Source of the DNA: Candidatus Saccharimonadota bacterium
GTDB lineage: Bacteria; Patescibacteriota; Saccharimonadia; Saccharimonadales; EFPC-124
Direction: 5' to 3'
Assembly: GCA_016880595.1 (NCBI GenBank)
Contig: JAEHDC010000063.1
Span: 1 to 5,759, forward strand
DNA: 5,759 bases
Position 1 is the stretch's first letter; the number at the start of each line of letters is the position of its first letter. Of this stretch, positions 4,358 to 5,759 are shown one piece after another. The notes under the pieces were generated by a model. The model searched no databases. It was not told the origin of the DNA and was given only the letters and a program-made list of their open reading frames with translations. The position numbers and the translations under genes were made by a program.

Positions 4358-5623
4358 CTTTTGTTGCCTAACCTTTTTTATAACATCGCCAAACCATTGC
4401 GCGCTTGGCCGAAGTTTACGCTCCATTGTCTTGTAATTCACCTCTGCCAATCCAAAACGCGGCCAAAAGCCGCTATTCCATTCAAAGTTATCTGTTAAGC
4501 TCCAATGCAAATAGCCCTCTAATTTTACACCACTTTGCAGTAAACGATGCATGGCCAAAAGCGTCTGTTGAAGCCACCATTTGCGATGCTCATCATCACG
4601 ATCCGCCACGCCGTTCTCAGTGATAATAATTGGCAAATTGTATCGCTCAAAGAGGTTTTTTACAACTGGCTCAATTTTTTCTGGCTGCATTTCCCAACCC
4701 ATATCACTAACATTATCCTCGGCCTCGTGCAGCCGGTAACCATAATAACGCCAAACGCGGTAAAAGTTGACGCCTAAAAAATCTAGGTGACGTTTTATGT
4801 TGCCAATAATAAAATATTCACTTCCCCATCTTGAGAATGCCGCAGTTGCCCTGGTGAGCTTGGCGTCATCGCCAGCATAATGAAGCGCTGTAAATTTTGC
4901 AATGCCAACACGGTACTTCCGGCCAGCAGTGTGCGCAATCTTATAAACACGCTTGTGCGCGCTTAGCAGATTTGCCAAGACCACCATTGCACGCTTTTTA
5001 TTGCGAACTTGCGGCGGCCAGGCTCCTTCTAGATAGCTTTGGGCAATATATGTTTCCGGTTCGTTTAAGATGATGATGTATCTAAAGTCACGGCCAAGCT
5101 CTTCAATAATCTTAGCGGCAAAACGCTCAAAATACTTAATGTTGGCGCGCTTTTCCCAGCCACCAAGCTGCTCAAACCAAACCGGCACAGTCCAGTGCCA
5201 AAGTGTTACAAACGGTTCGATATTCATGGCCTTAAGTTTTTTAAGGTAAGCTCGGTAATGTTCGATTGCTTCAGCATTCCATGCGCCTTCTTGCGGCTCA
5301 ACACGTGACCATTCAATACTAAAACGCCAGGCATTCATGTTGAGCTGCTTAAGTAGTGTAAAATCATCTGCATAACGGTTATAATGATCTGTCGCAGAGC
5401 CAGAGACATAATTTTCTGGGAGCGAAGCTTCGGCTTCTATGCTTTCCCATTTTGGCAAATGTGACATCTTATACTTAGCCTGTTGCGCTAAGACCTGGGC
5501 ATTTTCTAACTCCCAAATTGACCACTGATTGTGATTGCCGCCTTCAATCTGGTGCGCCGAGCTTACCGCTCCCCACAAAAAGCTCTTCGGAAATTTTAGA
5601 GGTAATTTTGGCTCTTGTTTCAT
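4355..5623 (-). CDS. Glycoside hydrolase family 1 (beta-glucosidase-like)
   Basis: A retaining beta-glycosidase of the (beta/alpha)8 barrel type, likely releasing sugars from beta-glucosides or related substrates. Family signatures run through its 422 residues: FLWGAVSSAHQIEGG (15-29, with sugar-binding Q25), FSIEWSRVEP (101-110), the H143-W144 pair, acid/base E188 in LNEP, LGVNFYR (283-289), nucleophile E336 in ITENG, and the C-terminal LTDNFEWNSGFWPRFGL (376-392, E381 and W382 contact the glycone). All key catalytic residues are intact. No signal peptide or membrane segment is seen, so it is probably cytoplasmic. It is a little shorter than typical members (about 440-480 aa). The exact sugar specificity cannot be read from sequence. 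The ATG at 5621-5623 has no Shine-Dalgarno, but a TATAAT lies 7 nt upstream. Stop is TAG. Confidence 0.96.
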   Translation of the reverse strand: MKQEPKLPLKFPKSFLWGAVSSAHQIEGGNHNQWSIWELENAQVLAQQAKYKMSHLPKWESIEAEASLPENYVSGSATDHYNRYADDFTLLKQLNMNAWRFSIEWSRVEPQEGAWNAEAIEHYRAYLKKLKAMNIEPFVTLWHWTVPVWFEQLGGWEKRANIKYFERFAAKIIEELGRDFRYIIILNEPETYIAQSYLEGAWPPQVRNKKRAMVVLANLLSAHKRVYKIAHTAGRKYRVGIAKFTALHYAGDDAKLTRATAAFSRWGSEYFIIGNIKRHLDFLGVNFYRVWRYYGYRLHEAEDNVSDMGWEMQPEKIEPVVKNLFERYNLPIIITENGVADRDDEHRKWWLQQTLLAMHRLLQSGVKLEGYLHWSLTDNFEWNSGFWPRFGLAEVNYKTMERKLRPSAQWFGDVIKKVRQQK

Positions 5624-5630
5624 AAGTTTT

Positions 5631-5636
5631 ATTATA
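5631..5636 (-). promoter_or_regulatory. -10 box for a probably leaderless GH1 transcript
   Basis: TATAAT matches the -10 consensus exactly and ends 7 nt before the ATG of the GH1 gene, so transcription would start at or within a base or two of the ATG. No clear -35 is found at 16-18 nt. The lack of a Shine-Dalgarno fits a leaderless mRNA. Confidence 0.5.
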
Positions 5637-5653
5637 CAGGATGCTGCAATCTG

Positions 5654-5759
5654 CTAGGCGCAACCAACTAGCCACGTGGGTTCTATGAGAAACGCAGCGT
5701 CGAACACAATGTCGGCGCCTGTCATGGCGCCAGTGTGTGACGCCGCCGCGGCGGCGCCA
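5654..5759 (-). CDS. Possible 3' end of an upstream gene (weakly SDR-like C-terminus)
   Basis: A minus-strand frame is open from the window edge to a TAG at 5654-5656, giving about 34 codons. It starts Ala-rich and ends with MTGADIVFDAAFLIEPTWL and a short tail. The MTGADIVFD stretch resembles the C-terminal segment of short-chain dehydrogenases, which usually read TGxxxxVDGG; here the glycine pair would be AA. The stretch is much richer in G and C than the rest of the window, and the opposite strand is also open here, so chance is a real possibility. If real, the gene ends 30 nt before the GH1 start. Confidence 0.22.
   Translation of the reverse strand, partial: GAAAAASHTGAMTGADIVFDAAFLIEPTWLVGCA
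5741..5756. repeat. 16-bp perfect GC palindrome at the window edge
   Basis: CGCCGCCGCGGCGGCG is its own reverse complement. Three GGCGCC sites (5714, 5726, 5753) crowd the same 45 bases. No T-run follows inside the window, so a terminator cannot be claimed. Confidence 0.5.

Overview
The window carries one co-oriented gene block, all on the minus strand. In transcription order, right to left, it holds: a possible 3' end of an upstream gene (window edge); a family 1 glycoside hydrolase; a GalU-type UTP-glucose-1-phosphate uridylyltransferase; and the start of a division and cell-wall (dcw) cluster, mraZ - rsmH - ftsL-like - class B penicillin-binding protein. The last gene runs off the left edge of the window. 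I see no tRNA, rRNA, CRISPR array, insertion sequence or transposase gene.

The gene order and the compact, divergent proteins (119-aa MraZ, 274-aa GalU without the usual C-terminal tail, a barely recognisable FtsL) suggest a small-genome bacterium. Candidate Phyla Radiation/Patescibacteria, perhaps Saccharibacteria, is my best guess from gene content; it is an inference, not a database match. Stops used are TAA (ftsL, rsmH, mraZ) and TAG (galU, GH1), which argues against TAG recoding.

Region by region. 5654-5759 is GC-rich, unlike the rest, and holds a short open frame to the edge. 4355-5623 is GH1, with a consensus -10 exactly where a leaderless transcript would be expected. 4302-4354 holds a galU promoter and ribosome binding site. 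3477-4301 is galU, closed by a strong bidirectional terminator at 3413-3456. 3233-3412 is the mraZ control region, with three phased MraZ boxes overlapping a promoter and consensus DnaA boxes upstream (a third lies in the terminator). 2873-3232 is mraZ. 2568-2872 is an unusually long mraZ-rsmH gap with RNA-like architecture: a 28-nt near-perfect inverted repeat whose downstream arm contains the rsmH Shine-Dalgarno, plus a competing local fold on the upstream arm. 1683-2567 is rsmH. 1603-1682 holds a 20-codon ORF with a good ribosome binding site, separated by one in-frame TAG from the ftsL-like frame. 1-1160 is the penicillin-binding protein.

Together the dcw genes make the septal wall machinery: MraZ as autoregulator, RsmH as 16S rRNA methylase, FtsL-like protein and transpeptidase as divisome parts. 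GalU supplies UDP-glucose and GH1 may release glucose from beta-glucosides. The most interesting candidate is the mraZ-rsmH leader, which looks like a structured switch that could hide or expose the rsmH start. The DnaA boxes beside the mraZ operator come second.
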